Below are positions 27,811-36,630 of a stretch of DNA of 64,000 nucleotides, piece by piece; positions within the stretch are counted from its first letter, which is position 1, and each line of letters begins with the position of its first letter. Where the stretch lies: the NCBI RefSeq assembly GCF_012034935.1, contig NZ_JAATEN010000029.1, positions 1 to 64,000 of the forward strand. Direction: 5' to 3'. Source of the stretch: Streptomyces zingiberis (lineage in GTDB: Bacteria > Actinomycetota > Actinomycetes > Streptomycetales > Streptomycetaceae). Made by a program: the position numbers and the translations under genes. The notes under the pieces were generated by a model. That model did no database searches. It had not been told where the DNA came from and worked only from the letters and a program-made list of their open reading frames with translations.

Positions 27811-28580
27811 AGGCGCTTTCCGTTCAGTTCCTCGGCGGGCTCGTCCCACAGGCCGGCGATGGCCGCGGCCAGGTCCTTGACGTCGGTGAAGCCCGCGAAC
27901 TTGGCGTTGGGGCGCTCGGCACGCATGGCGTCGTGCACCAGCGCCTTCACCACCAGGATGACAGCGGCCGCGGGCAGTCCGCCCTCGCCCCCCTCCTTGC
28001 GCAGGGCGTCGGCCAGGGCCAGGGTCCACGCCTCGGCCGCGGCCTTGGCGGCGGCGTACGCGGCGTTGCCCGCCGTGGGCCTGCTCGCCCCGGCCGCGCT
28101 GATCAGGACGTAGCGGCCGTTGCGGCTGCGCCGCAGGGCGTCGTGGAAGGCGAGCGAGGTGTGCTGCGCGGTGCGGATCAGCAGGTCGTGCAGGGTGTCC
28201 CAGTCGGCGAGCGGGGTGGCGGCGAAGGACTTGCTGCCACGCCAGCCGCCGACGAGGTGGACCACGCCGTCGACCCGGCCGTACTCCTTCTCGGTGCGGT
28301 CCGCCCACGCCCGGGTGGCGTCCAGGTCGAGCAGGTCGACGGTCTCGCCGGTGACCACGGCGCCGCCGTGGGCGTACCGGGCGGCGTCCACCGCCTCGGC
28401 CAGCCGGGCCACGTCCGCGTCGGCGGCGACGACCGTCGCCCCGGCCTGGGCCAGCCGCAGCAGCGTGGCCCGGCCGGCGGGTCCCGCCGCGCCGGCCACC
28501 GCGACCACGGCCCCCTCCAGGGGGCTGCCCGTGCCCTCCGGCGGTCCGCTGCCCGCCGCCGCCTCCACGCTGCCGCTCAT
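27789..28580 (-). CDS. Short-chain dehydrogenase/reductase
   Basis: 263 residues from the ATG at 28580, which has GAGGAGG nine bases upstream. An alternative GTG at 28610 would overlap the upstream stop as GTGA and add 10 residues. The dinucleotide-binding region is GAVVAVAGAAGPAGRATLLRL, a degenerate TGxxxGxG. The catalytic Tyr/Lys pair lies in NAAYAAAKAAAEAWT, preceded by a Ser at LISAAGAS. The product is likely an NAD(P)-linked reductase with an unknown substrate. It is the middle gene of a three-gene operon. Confidence 0.82.
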   Translation of the reverse strand: MSGSVEAAAGSGPPEGTGSPLEGAVVAVAGAAGPAGRATLLRLAQAGATVVAADADVARLAEAVDAARYAHGGAVVTGETVDLLDLDATRAWADRTEKEYGRVDGVVHLVGGWRGSKSFAATPLADWDTLHDLLIRTAQHTSLAFHDALRRSRNGRYVLISAAGASRPTAGNAAYAAAKAAAEAWTLALADALRKEGGEGGLPAAAVILVVKALVHDAMRAERPNAKFAGFTDVKDLAAAIAGLWDEPAEELNGKRLWLTPQP

Positions 28581-28606
28581 CTCCGTCGCCTCCTCGTCGG
28601 GACCGC

Positions 28607-30007
28607 TCACGCGGCCGTCGTCCCCGGGGTGTGCCGGGCCGTGATGCCCTTCGTGGAAGCGATCACACCGCGCAGCTTCTTCGCAAGCGCCTCGTAGAAC
28701 ATGCTGAGCGGGAATTCATCCGGAAGGACCTCGTCCACCAGCTTCCGCGGCGGCAGCGAGACGTCAAGGGCGCCCGGCCCCTTCGCCCACACGGACCCGG
28801 GGTGCGGGGCCAGGTAGGAGGAGACGAGGTCGTAGGCGGCGAACCAGTGGACCAGCTTGGGACGGTCGATGCCGTCGCGGTAGAGCTGCTCGATCTCGCC
28901 GAGGAGCCGCTGGGTGACCTCCGGGGCCCGTTCCCAGTCGATGCGGAGGGTGTTGTCCGTCCAGCGCACGACGTCGTGCCGGTGGAGGTAGGCGAAGAGG
29001 AGCTGGCCGCCGAGGCCGTCGTAGTTCTTCACCCGTTCGCCGGTCACCGGGAAGCGGAACATCCGGTCGAAGATCACGGCGTACTGGACGTCGCGCCCCT
29101 GCGGCAGTCCCTCGCCGGCCAGGCGCACGGCCTCGCGGAAGGCGGTGAGGTCGCAGCGGAGTTCCTCCAGGCCGTACATCCAGAACGGCTGCCGCTGCTT
29201 GATCATGAACGGGTCGAAGGGCAGGTCGCCGTGGCTGTGGGCACGGTCGTGGATCATGTCCCAGAGGACGAACGCCTCCTGGCAGCGGTCCTGGTCGTCG
29301 AGCATCTCCCGGATGTCCCCCGGGAGGTCCAGGCCCAGCGTCGCCACCGCCGCCTCGCTGACCACGCGGAAGCGGGCGGCCTCGCGGTCGCAGAAGATCG
29401 CGCCCCAGGAGAAGCGCTCCGGGGCCTCGCGGACCGCCACGGTCTCGGGGAAGAGCACGGCCGAGTGGGTGTCGTAACCGGCCGTGAAGTCCTCGAAGGT
29501 GATGCCCACGAAGAGCGGGTTGTCGTAGCGGGTCCGCTCCAGTTCGGCCAGCCAGCCGGGCCACACGGTGCGGAGGACGACGGCCTCCAGGTTGCGGTCC
29601 GGGTTGCCGTTCTGGGTGTACATCGGGAAGACCACCAGGTGCCGGCGGCCGTCGGTGCGCCCCTCGGCGGGGCGGAAGGCGAGCAGCGAGTCCAGGAAGT
29701 CCGGCACGCCGAAGCCGTCCGCCGCCCAGCGGCGCAGATCGGCGACGAGCGCCCGGTGGTAGTCCGCGTCGTGCGGCAGCAGCGGGGACAGCTCCGTCAC
29801 GGCCTCCGCCACCCGGGCGACGGCGGCCTCGGCCGCGGGGCGCCCGGGGGCGTCCGCGCCCGCGACGTCGATCGAGCCGTCGGCGGACTGCCAGGCGCGG
29901 ATCTCCTCCACCGCGGCCTTGAGCACGGGCCAGGCGGGGTGGTCGATCACGCGCTCGCCGGAGGAAAGTTCGCCCTCCGGGTGCTCACGAACAAGAATTT
30001 CCGTCAT
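28607..30007 (-). CDS. DUF6421-family conserved protein
   Basis: 466 residues with no signal or membrane segment. Recognisable stretches include LVVFPMYTQNGNPDRNLEAV, FVLWDMIHDRAHSHGDLPFD and FWMYGLEELRCDLTAFREAV. The His/Asp/Glu-rich HDRAHSHGD block, with other His/Glu, could bind metal; this is inference. It matches what I recall as DUF6421, found in Streptomyces in the same three-gene order with an SDR and a threonine aldolase. The start has GGAGG seven bases upstream, and the stop overlaps a possible SDR start. Function is not established. Confidence 0.82.
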   Translation of the reverse strand: MTEILVREHPEGELSSGERVIDHPAWPVLKAAVEEIRAWQSADGSIDVAGADAPGRPAAEAAVARVAEAVTELSPLLPHDADYHRALVADLRRWAADGFGVPDFLDSLLAFRPAEGRTDGRRHLVVFPMYTQNGNPDRNLEAVVLRTVWPGWLAELERTRYDNPLFVGITFEDFTAGYDTHSAVLFPETVAVREAPERFSWGAIFCDREAARFRVVSEAAVATLGLDLPGDIREMLDDQDRCQEAFVLWDMIHDRAHSHGDLPFDPFMIKQRQPFWMYGLEELRCDLTAFREAVRLAGEGLPQGRDVQYAVIFDRMFRFPVTGERVKNYDGLGGQLLFAYLHRHDVVRWTDNTLRIDWERAPEVTQRLLGEIEQLYRDGIDRPKLVHWFAAYDLVSSYLAPHPGSVWAKGPGALDVSLPPRKLVDEVLPDEFPLSMFYEALAKKLRGVIASTKGITARHTPGTTAA

Positions 30008-30364
30008 TGCCCCGCCTCCACCGAAGAAGATTTCGTTCCCTCACGGTATCCGCCCATGAATCTCCAGTTCAACCCGAGCGGACGAAAGTCATACGGTTCA
30101 CAGCGCCTGCCGCCGGAAGTTTTCCCGTACAGGACAGTACCCGCGGGCACATCGGCCACTCCTGCGCCGGATGCGGCATGGCTCACCCCCGCACCACCCG
30201 CCGCGGGGAGACAGGCCCCCGCCGGGGTGAGGCGGGCGGACCCGTCCCGCACGCGGCGGTGCGCACGGCCCGGTGGCCAGTAGGCTGCGTGACCGGTTCA
30301 CGGGGCGGCCGAGGAGTCCGCCCCTGCCCGGGGGTGACCCCCGCCCCCGCGGATTGGAGGACTC
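30008..30364. other. 357-bp divergent intergenic region
   Basis: It lies between the DUF6421 operon and the divergent GDPD gene. The part at 30008-30130 is clearly lower in GC (for example GAAAGTCATACGGTTCACAG) and should hold the DUF6421 operon promoter. No gene is visible. Confidence 0.5.
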
Positions 30365-31048
30365 GTGACCTTCCTCGCCATCGGACACCGCGGGCTGATG
30401 GGCGTCGAGCCGGAGAACACCCTGCGCTCCTTCGTCCGGGCGGACCGCGCGGGTATGGACGTCATCGAGCTCGACCTGCACCTGAGCAAGGACGGTGCCC
30501 TGGTGGTCATGCACGACGCCAAGGTGGACCGCACGACCGACGGCACGGGCCCCATCGCCGACCTCACCCTCGCCGAGCTGCGCGGACTCGACGCGGGGCG
30601 GGGTGAGCGCGTTCCCGTCTTCGAGGAGGTCCTGGACTCCGTCCGGGCCCCGCTGCAGGCCGAGATCAAGGACGTGGCGGCGGCCCGGGCGCTGGCCGAG
30701 GTGATGATCCGCCGGGATCTCACCGGCCGGGTCGAGGTCATCTCCTTCCACGACGAGGCGCTGGTGGAGATCTCCCGCCTGGTCCCCGGGGTCCGCACCG
30801 CGCTGGTGGCCAGCCGTTACGGGCCCGAGGTGGTGGACCGCGCGGTGGCCGCCGGGGCGGGGACGCTGGTGCTCAACATCCGCCGGCTCACCCTGGAGAC
30901 CGTCGAACGGGCCCGGGCCGCGGAGCTGCGGGTCATCGGCTGGGTCGTCAACACACAGGAGCACCTGCGGCTCGCCCGGGCCCTCGGCCTGGACGGCGGC
31001 ACGACCGACTTCCCGGAGATCAAGCGCACCTGCCGCTTCACGGCCTGA
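30365..31048 (+). CDS. Glycerophosphodiester phosphodiesterase
   Basis: 227 residues, the usual size of a short GDPD. The catalytic and metal residues appear in order: the start IGHRGLMGVEPENTLRSF holds HRG and PENT, then VIELDLHLSKDG holds the ExD pair and VVMHDAKVDRTTDG the second His. The C-terminal VIGWVVNTQEHLRLA is the family's closing strand. It should hydrolyse glycerophosphodiesters to glycerol-3-phosphate and an alcohol. There is no signal peptide, so it is cytoplasmic. The start is a GTG preceded by GGAGG. Confidence 0.93.
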   Translation: MTFLAIGHRGLMGVEPENTLRSFVRADRAGMDVIELDLHLSKDGALVVMHDAKVDRTTDGTGPIADLTLAELRGLDAGRGERVPVFEEVLDSVRAPLQAEIKDVAAARALAEVMIRRDLTGRVEVISFHDEALVEISRLVPGVRTALVASRYGPEVVDRAVAAGAGTLVLNIRRLTLETVERARAAELRVIGWVVNTQEHLRLARALGLDGGTTDFPEIKRTCRFTA

Positions 31049-31049
31049 G

Positions 31050-31145
31050 CCGCGCCGCGGCGGGACAGCACAGCCGCGCGGCGGCGGGACAACACAGCCG
31101 CACCGCGGCGGGACAGCACAGCCGCACCGCGGCGGGACAGCACAG
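31050..31145. repeat. 24-bp tandem repeat, four copies
   Basis: Four head-to-tail copies (31050, 31074, 31098, 31122) of a 24-base unit beginning CCGC(A/G)CCGCGGCGGG and ending ACAGCACAG start one base after the GDPD stop. The last two copies are identical; the first two differ at one to three positions. Confidence 0.9.
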
Positions 31146-31354
31146 CTGTGTGGCCGGCCGGCCGGCGGCCGCTCAGCGCAGGGACTTCACCAGTGACTCG
31201 AAGCGGAGATCGTCGCGGAGCGGCACCCCGAATCGCTCGTCGCCGTAGGGGAAGGGGCTCACCCCGCCCGCTCGCCGGCGGTCGCGGGCCGGAGCCGGAA
31301 CGAGGTTGGCAAGCGGTCCGGACGGAAGCCGTCCGGGCACGTAGGGTCGCGGGC

Positions 31355-31747
31355 ATGGTGCATGTACTGAGCAGCCGGATCCTGCTGCGTCCCGCCGACC
31401 CGGACCGGACGCGCGCCTTCTACGGGGAGTCGCTCGGCCTCCCCGTGGCCCGGGAGTTCGGCACGGGCCCGGAGCGCGGCACGGTCTACTTCCTGGGCGG
31501 GGGCTTCCTGGAGGTCTCCGGACGTTCCGACGAGACCCCCGCGCCCGGCCCGGGCCTGTGGCTGCAGGTGGCGGACGTGGCCGCGGCCCACGAGGAGCTG
31601 GCCGGCCGCGGGGTGGAGATCCTGCGGGAACCACTGCGGGAACCGTGGGGGCTGATCGAGATGTGGATCGCGGACCCCGACGGGGTGCGGATCTGCGTCG
31701 TGGAGGTCCCGCCGGACCACCCGATGCGCTACCGCCCCGGCATCTGA
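31355..31747 (+). CDS. VOC (glyoxalase/bleomycin-resistance fold) protein
   Basis: 130 residues with two beta-alpha-beta-beta-beta units: SRILLRPADPDRTRAFYGES and later WLQVADVAAAHEELAGRGVE with WIADPDGVRICVVEV. The usual first metal His is absent (RILLRPAD), so classical metal-dependent chemistry is doubtful and a binding or resistance role is possible. The ATG at 31355 follows a GC-rich leader. About 300 bp with tandem repeats separates it from GDPD. Confidence 0.82.
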   Translation: MVHVLSSRILLRPADPDRTRAFYGESLGLPVAREFGTGPERGTVYFLGGGFLEVSGRSDETPAPGPGLWLQVADVAAAHEELAGRGVEILREPLREPWGLIEMWIADPDGVRICVVEVPPDHPMRYRPGI

Positions 31748-32002
31748 CACGGTCCCGCTCCGGCCACTCCCCACGAGCCGCCCGGCCGGCGCGCCCTGAC
31801 GGGCCGTCGTGCCGCTCGCGCCCGCCTCACGGCGCGCTTCGGCCGGGCGCCGGGCGCCGCCCGTTCACCGCGGGTGCGCCCGGTGAGCCACCGGACGCGC
31901 TCGTGCGCCGCCGTGCCGGGCGCCCGCCCCGGGCATCACTCCCCGCAGGGCCGGTGAGGCGCCGGCGGGGGCCGCCGGGCACGGCCCGCCGGGGAGGGCG
32001 CC

Positions 32003-32785
32003 GTGCACGGGCCACCGCTGATCGGCTGGCTGCTGACCGCTCAGTGCGCGGTGTCAGCCGCGCACTGCCTGGCCCGGCCGCGCACGGAGCCCGGCGCGCG
32101 GTGGCGAGCGGTGGACGGGGCGCTGATGGGGCTCGGCATGGCGGTGATGGCGGTTCCGCTCGCCCCGGTGGCGGGACAGCCGTGGCTGCCGCCGGTGTTC
32201 GCCGTGGTGTTCGGGGCGCTCGGCACGGTGTCGGCGCTGGCGTGCGCCCGCGCGGCCGTCCGCCGGGACGGTGGCGGAAGCGGAGTGACCGGCCGCGGGG
32301 CTGCGCGCCGGGCCCGCTCCCACGGCCATCACGCGGTGGCCTCGGCCGCGATGGTGTACATGGCCCTCGTCCCGTCCGCCGCTTCCGCGCCGGGAAGCGC
32401 TGGGCACCCCGGCGCACACGCCGGGCACCCCACCGCGGCCTCGACGGCCACGAGCGCCACGGACGCCGTGCACGCCACCGGACACGCCGGGCACGCGGCC
32501 GGGCTCTCCGGCGGCTGGTCCCTGCTGACCGGCGCCCTGGTGGCCTACTTCGCGCTCTACGCCCTGGGGACGGTACTGCGGCCGGCACCTCGGCCCGCCA
32601 CGGCGCCGGGAGGCCGCGCGCCCTCACCCCGGCCGGATACGGCGGCTCCGGCCCCGGCGCCCGTCCCCTCCCGTCCCGGCGCCGGGGCCGGGGCCGGGGC
32701 GGACGCCGGGGCCGGAGCCGGGCTCGACGCCGCCGGGATCGCGATGGCCCTGGCCATGGCGGTCATGCTGCTGACCCTTCTCTAG
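32003..32785 (+). CDS. DUF5134-family membrane protein
   Basis: 260 residues from a GTG at 32003. Hydrophobic segments occur at about 4-22, 38-58, 60-80, 110-122, 172-192 and at the very C-terminus (AGIAMALAMAVMLLTLL). A His-rich loop, HPGAHAGHPTAAS followed by HATGHAGHA, lies between transmembrane segments and could bind copper or another soft metal; this is inference. It fits DUF5134, which in actinomycetes sits beside M56 peptidases as here. The function is not known to me. Confidence 0.78.
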   Translation: MHGPPLIGWLLTAQCAVSAAHCLARPRTEPGARWRAVDGALMGLGMAVMAVPLAPVAGQPWLPPVFAVVFGALGTVSALACARAAVRRDGGGSGVTGRGAARRARSHGHHAVASAAMVYMALVPSAASAPGSAGHPGAHAGHPTAASTATSATDAVHATGHAGHAAGLSGGWSLLTGALVAYFALYALGTVLRPAPRPATAPGGRAPSPRPDTAAPAPAPVPSRPGAGAGAGADAGAGAGLDAAGIAMALAMAVMLLTLL

Positions 32786-33148
32786 CGCGCCTCCCGTGCC
32801 CTTCCGGAGCACGGGCGAGGAAGCCCGGGTGATACGCCGGACCCTGACCGTCGCGCCGGCGGAGGCGTCCACCCGGTCCCAGGCGGAGCGCGGCGGCCCG
32901 GCGCGGGACGGGAGGGGGCCACCGGCCGGAGGCCGCGGAGGCCCCGGGCAGGGGGCCGCGAACCGTACGCCGCGAACCGGTGGGTCTTCCCGGCCACGGG
33001 GCGCCGGGCCCCCTCCGGCGGCGTCGCCTCCCGGGGAGCTGTCCGCCCGGGGACGGCGGAAGCCCGGCGGGCCGGTCCGCCGTGGCGTCCCTCACTTTCG
33101 GGCCGGACGGCCTACGTGGTGCCGGGCCGCTGCTCATAGGCTGGCCCC
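32786..33148. other. 363-bp gap before the M56 peptidase gene
   Basis: M56 peptidase genes are often preceded by a BlaI/CopY-type repressor gene, so I looked for one and found none. No convincing coding frame is present on either strand. Confidence 0.5.
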
Positions 33149-34114
33149 ATGATGCTCCCGCTCGTGCTTCTGGTCCTCGGCGGGCTCACCGCGGCCCTCG
33201 CCCCGCGTCTGCTGGCCCGCGCGCAGTGGCCGGACCGGGAGCCGGTGGTGGCGTTGTGGCTGTGGCAGTGCGTCGTCTCCGGAGTGCTGCTGTGCGCCGT
33301 GCTCGCGATGGCGCTGACGGGTTCGGCCACCTGGGAGCTGGTGCGCGGCCATGTGTTCGCCCCCGCACCGCACGGTGTGGTGGAGGCGTACGCCTTCGGC
33401 GGGTACGGGCCCTGGTCGGGCGCGGTGGCGGCGGTCCTGGCGGCGGCCGGGGTGTGGAGCGCGGCGATGCTCACCCGCGAGGTGTTCCGGACGCGCGGGG
33501 AACGCCGCCGGAGGCGCGCGGAGCTGCTCGCGCGCTCCCCGCTGCTGCCGGGCGAAGCGGCGACCACCGCCACGGACGGCGGGACGGCCGGGGCCGGTGA
33601 GCGTCTCGTCGTCCTGGAGGGCGAGCGGCCGGGTGCCTGGTGGCTGCCGGGCGCCCCGCCCCGGCTGGTCATCACCACGGCGGCGCTCCGCAAGCTGGGC
33701 CCCCGGCAGCTCGACGCCCTCGCGGCACACGAGCAGGGGCACGCGCGGGCCCACCACGACTGGCTGCTGCACTGCTCCGCGGCGCTCGCGGCGGGCTTCC
33801 CGCGGGTGCCGGTGTTCGCCTCGTTCCGGGACGAGGTGCACCGGCTGGTGGAGCTGGCCGCCGACGACGCCGCCTCGCGCCGCCACGGCCGGCTGACGAC
33901 GGCGCTCGCGCTGGTCGGACTCAACGAGGAGCGCGGGGTGTTCGGCGCCGCCCCCACACCCCAGGCCCAGCTGCCGCACCGGGTGGACCGGCTGCTCGCG
34001 GCCCGCCCGCGGCTGAGCCCGGTCCGCCGGCTGCGGCTGACGGCGGCCGCGGCGCTCGTCCCCGTGGTGCCGCTGCTGCTCGTCTTCGTCCCCGGTCTCA
34101 GCGCGCTGCGCTGA
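33149..34114 (+). CDS. M56-family membrane metallopeptidase
   Basis: 321 residues with hydrophobic segments near 2-20, 35-60, 92-110 and at the C-terminus (ALVPVVPLLLVFV). The zinc motif is LAAHEQGHARAHHDW, an HExxH, with a downstream acidic helix LVELAADDAASRRHG that supplies the third ligand in this family. M56 proteins include BlaR1 sensors; this short form lacks an extracellular penicillin-binding domain. No BlaI-type repressor gene lies beside it, so it may act as a stand-alone protease. It follows the DUF5134 gene. Confidence 0.88.
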   Translation: MMLPLVLLVLGGLTAALAPRLLARAQWPDREPVVALWLWQCVVSGVLLCAVLAMALTGSATWELVRGHVFAPAPHGVVEAYAFGGYGPWSGAVAAVLAAAGVWSAAMLTREVFRTRGERRRRRAELLARSPLLPGEAATTATDGGTAGAGERLVVLEGERPGAWWLPGAPPRLVITTAALRKLGPRQLDALAAHEQGHARAHHDWLLHCSAALAAGFPRVPVFASFRDEVHRLVELAADDAASRRHGRLTTALALVGLNEERGVFGAAPTPQAQLPHRVDRLLAARPRLSPVRRLRLTAAAALVPVVPLLLVFVPGLSALR

Positions 34115-34296
34115 CCCCCGCCGCACCGCGCGGGGAAGAGCGCCCGGGGCGTCCGCCGCCCGGACGTCGCCCCTCCCACGGCGGGCAGCCACGCCTGGGC
34201 CGCGCCCGGGCCGGCGGCGGACGCGGCCGGTCCCGCGCGCCGGGTTCCGGCCGGGGCGCTGGTTTCCCGGGCGCTTTCGCGGCCAGGATGCAGTCC

Positions 34297-35037
34297 ATGC
34301 GGACCTCCTCCACCCCGGGAACCCCGGGCGCCCCGCGCACCCCGGAAACGGCCGCCGCGGACCGGCTCCGCAGGCCCTCCGCCGCCCTCACCGCGGCCGT
34401 CCTGTGCGGTCTGGCCGCCGTGGTGCTGCTGGCGCTGGTGGTGGCCCGCTGGGCGCCCCTGCTCACCCTGGACCGCGGCATCGCCGTCGAGTTGCACGCG
34501 TCCGCGGTGCGCCATCCGGGTCCGACCCAGGTCAGCCGGGTGTTCACCGACTGGGTGTGGGACCCGTGGACCCTGCGGCTGGCCGTGGTGCTCGCGGCGG
34601 GCCTGGTGCTGTGGCGGTGGCCGCGCGCCGGCCGGGCCGCCGCGGCCGGGGTGCTCATCGCCCTGGTGGTCTCCTCCGTGGTGCAGCAGGGGATGAAGGC
34701 GCTGGTGGGACGGGAGCGCCCGGTGTGGCCCGACCCGGTGGACTCGGCGCACTACGCCGCGTTCCCCTCCGGGCACGCCATGACCGCCGCGGTGGCCGGT
34801 GTGCTGCTGCCCTGGCTGGCCTGGCGGTTCGGGGCCCCGCGGGCGCTGGTGGCGGTGGGTGTGGTGGTGTCCGTGGTCTCGGTGCTCGGTGTCGGGTTCA
34901 CCCGGTTGTACCTGGGGGTCCACTGGCCCTCGGACGTGCTGGGCGGCTGGTTGTTCGGCGCCTGTCTGGCCTGGTTCACCGTCGTGGCGCTCACCCCCGG
35001 CCGCGGGCCCGGCGGGGACCCTCCGGGCCGGCCCTGA
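34297..35037 (+). CDS. PAP2-family membrane phosphatase
   Basis: 246 residues; ATG at 34297 is chosen because AGGA lies eight bases upstream (an ATG at 34288 is also in frame). It has about six transmembrane segments and the full three-part phosphatase signature: KALVGRERP, YAAFPSGHAMTAA and TRLYLGVHWPSDVLGGW. Family members dephosphorylate lipid phosphates such as undecaprenyl pyrophosphate or phosphatidate at the membrane. Its C-terminal tail is short and Pro/Gly-rich. Confidence 0.9.
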   Translation: MRTSSTPGTPGAPRTPETAAADRLRRPSAALTAAVLCGLAAVVLLALVVARWAPLLTLDRGIAVELHASAVRHPGPTQVSRVFTDWVWDPWTLRLAVVLAAGLVLWRWPRAGRAAAAGVLIALVVSSVVQQGMKALVGRERPVWPDPVDSAHYAAFPSGHAMTAAVAGVLLPWLAWRFGAPRALVAVGVVVSVVSVLGVGFTRLYLGVHWPSDVLGGWLFGACLAWFTVVALTPGRGPGGDPPGRP

Positions 35038-35126
35038 GCGATTCTGCGTGCCCGGCGGCGAAGACGCGGCGGCGCAACGTCCGGAAACCCTTGAACGGGC
35101 GGGACCACCGGGCCATGATCACGGCC

Positions 35127-35822
35127 ATGGCGATCAACGGAGTGCTCTTCGACTTCTCCGGCACGCTCTTCCGGATCGAGTCCGTCGAACGGTGGCTGCG
35201 GGTCACCCTGGAGCGGCTGGGCATCGGGCTGCCGGAGTCCGAGCTGCTGGGCTGGGCGGCGGAGCTGGCGCGGGTGGGCGCGTTGCCCGGCGGTTCGACC
35301 CCGGAGTCGATCCCCCCGGAGCTGGCCGGGCTCTGGGAGGCGCGGGACAGCGACGCGGAGAGCCACCGCGAACTCTTCACCCGGCTCGCCCGGCAGGTGG
35401 ACCTGCCCTGGCCGCAGGCGTACGACGCGCTCTACGAGCGGCACATGGAACCCGCCGCGTGGACGCCCTACCCGGACACGGCCGCGGTGCTGGGGGCGGT
35501 GCGGGAGCGGGGTGCGCGCGTCGCCGTGGTGTCGAACGTGGGCTGGGACCTGCGCCCGATCTTCCGGGAGTACGGCGTGCACGACTCCGTGGACGCCTAC
35601 GTCCTGTCGTACGAGCACGGCGTGGCCAAGCCCGACGCCCGGCTGTTCCGCGCGGCCTGCGACGCACTCGGCCTGCCCCCGGAGGAGACGCTGATGGTGG
35701 GCGACCAGGCCCGGACCGACGGCGCGGCGGCGGCGCTGGGCTGCGCGGTGGAGCTGGTGGATCCGCTGCCGGTGGCCGAACGCCCGGACGGGCTGCGGGC
35801 GGTGCCGGCCCGTCTCGGCTGA
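35127..35822 (+). CDS. HAD-superfamily hydrolase with altered motif I
   Basis: 231 residues. Motif I is VLFDFSGTLF, so the nucleophile Asp is present but the second Asp of DxD is Ser. Motif II is VAVVSNVGWD, motif III the lysine in HGVAKPDARLF, and motif IV MVGDQARTDG. The DxS pattern departs from canonical phosphatases, in which the second Asp is the acid/base, and resembles dehalogenase-like variants, so phosphatase activity is uncertain. The cap domain of about 90 residues lies after motif I. Starts at 35115 and 35127 are both possible. Confidence 0.85.
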   Translation: MAINGVLFDFSGTLFRIESVERWLRVTLERLGIGLPESELLGWAAELARVGALPGGSTPESIPPELAGLWEARDSDAESHRELFTRLARQVDLPWPQAYDALYERHMEPAAWTPYPDTAAVLGAVRERGARVAVVSNVGWDLRPIFREYGVHDSVDAYVLSYEHGVAKPDARLFRAACDALGLPPEETLMVGDQARTDGAAAALGCAVELVDPLPVAERPDGLRAVPARLG

Positions 35823-35860
35823 GCTAGGTCCGGTGCCGGTCCCCGTACCGGTGCCGGAAA

Positions 35861-35911
35861 CGGACTGCCGTCTTCGGGCGATCCCCCGCGTCGCCCGAAG
35901 ACGGCAGTCCG
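35861..35911. terminator. Very strong hairpin, 21-bp perfect stem
   Basis: Arms 35861-35881 and 35891-35911 are exact complements over 21 bases (outer end CGGACTGCCGTCTTC), with a 9-base loop. It lies 39 bp after the HAD stop and ahead of the tetR promoter. Confidence 0.75.
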
Positions 35912-35956
35912 TCCGGAACCCTCTGAACAGGCCAGAGGCACCTGCGCGCTGAGTAT

Positions 35957-35973
35957 ATTGGCTCGCAGCCAGT
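35957..35973. promoter_or_regulatory. Putative TetR operator
   Basis: ATTGGCT-CGC-AGCCAGT forms an imperfect 17-bp inverted repeat (five perfect pairs next to the centre, one wobble, then one pair). It overlaps the TATATT-like box and lies 19 bp before the tetR start. Confidence 0.5.
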
Positions 35974-35991
35974 CAACGCAGGAGTTACAGC

Positions 35992-36630
35992 ATGTCCCCG
36001 CGCAGCGCATCGGTCAATGAAGAGTTGCGCCGCCGTTCCCGCGAGCGGCTGCTGCAGGCGACGGTGGAGCTGGTCGACGAACGGGGTTATGACGCCACGA
36101 CCTTGGCGGACATCGCGGACCACGCGGGCTCGGCCCGCGGTCTGGTCTCGTATTACTTCCCCGGGAAGCGCCAGCTGCTCCAGTCCGCCGTGCACCGGCT
36201 GATGCACCGGACGCTGGAGGCGGCGCTGGAGCGGGAACCGCGCACGGAGGACGGGGAGGAGCGGCTCGCGCGGGCCATCGACGCCGTCCTGGGCCTCGCC
36301 CGCGACCACCCCACGCTGATGCGGACCCACATGGCGGGCATCCTCACCGCCGAGGGCTTCGTGCAGTGTCCCGAACAGCAGCGGCTGGCGGCGATGCTGA
36401 GCGACACGGTCGTCCGGTACGGCTCGGCGCACCCGGAGGTGGACTACCCGTTGCTGCGGGCCCTGCTCATGGGCGCGGTGGTGGCGGTACTGCTGCCGGG
36501 CGCGCCGATGCCGGCGGAACGGCTGCGCGCCGAGCTGTTCGAACGCTACGGGCTGCGCTGGGAACTCGGCGTCCCGCCGGGCGAGGAGCCGCCCGGCGGG
36601 ACCCTTCCGCGTGCCGCGGTTCAGCGGTAG
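35992..36630 (+). CDS. TetR-family transcriptional regulator
   Basis: 212 residues. The N-terminal HTH is typical: RERLLQATVELVDERGYDAT followed by TLADIADHAGSARGLVSYYF. The ligand-binding half has helices with RDHPTLMRTHMAGILTAEGF. GGAGTTACAGC precedes the ATG. It is probably autoregulatory through the repeat at 35957. Its 3' end overlaps the 3' end of the convergent LVIVD gene by 10 bases, so each transcript may run antisense to the other. Confidence 0.9.
   Translation: MSPRSASVNEELRRRSRERLLQATVELVDERGYDATTLADIADHAGSARGLVSYYFPGKRQLLQSAVHRLMHRTLEAALEREPRTEDGEERLARAIDAVLGLARDHPTLMRTHMAGILTAEGFVQCPEQQRLAAMLSDTVVRYGSAHPEVDYPLLRALLMGAVVAVLLPGAPMPAERLRAELFERYGLRWELGVPPGEEPPGGTLPRAAVQR

Noticed and set aside
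28631..30283. Plus-strand frame of 550 codons
   Set aside because: It is antisense to the DUF6421 gene; composition is typical of a mirror frame.
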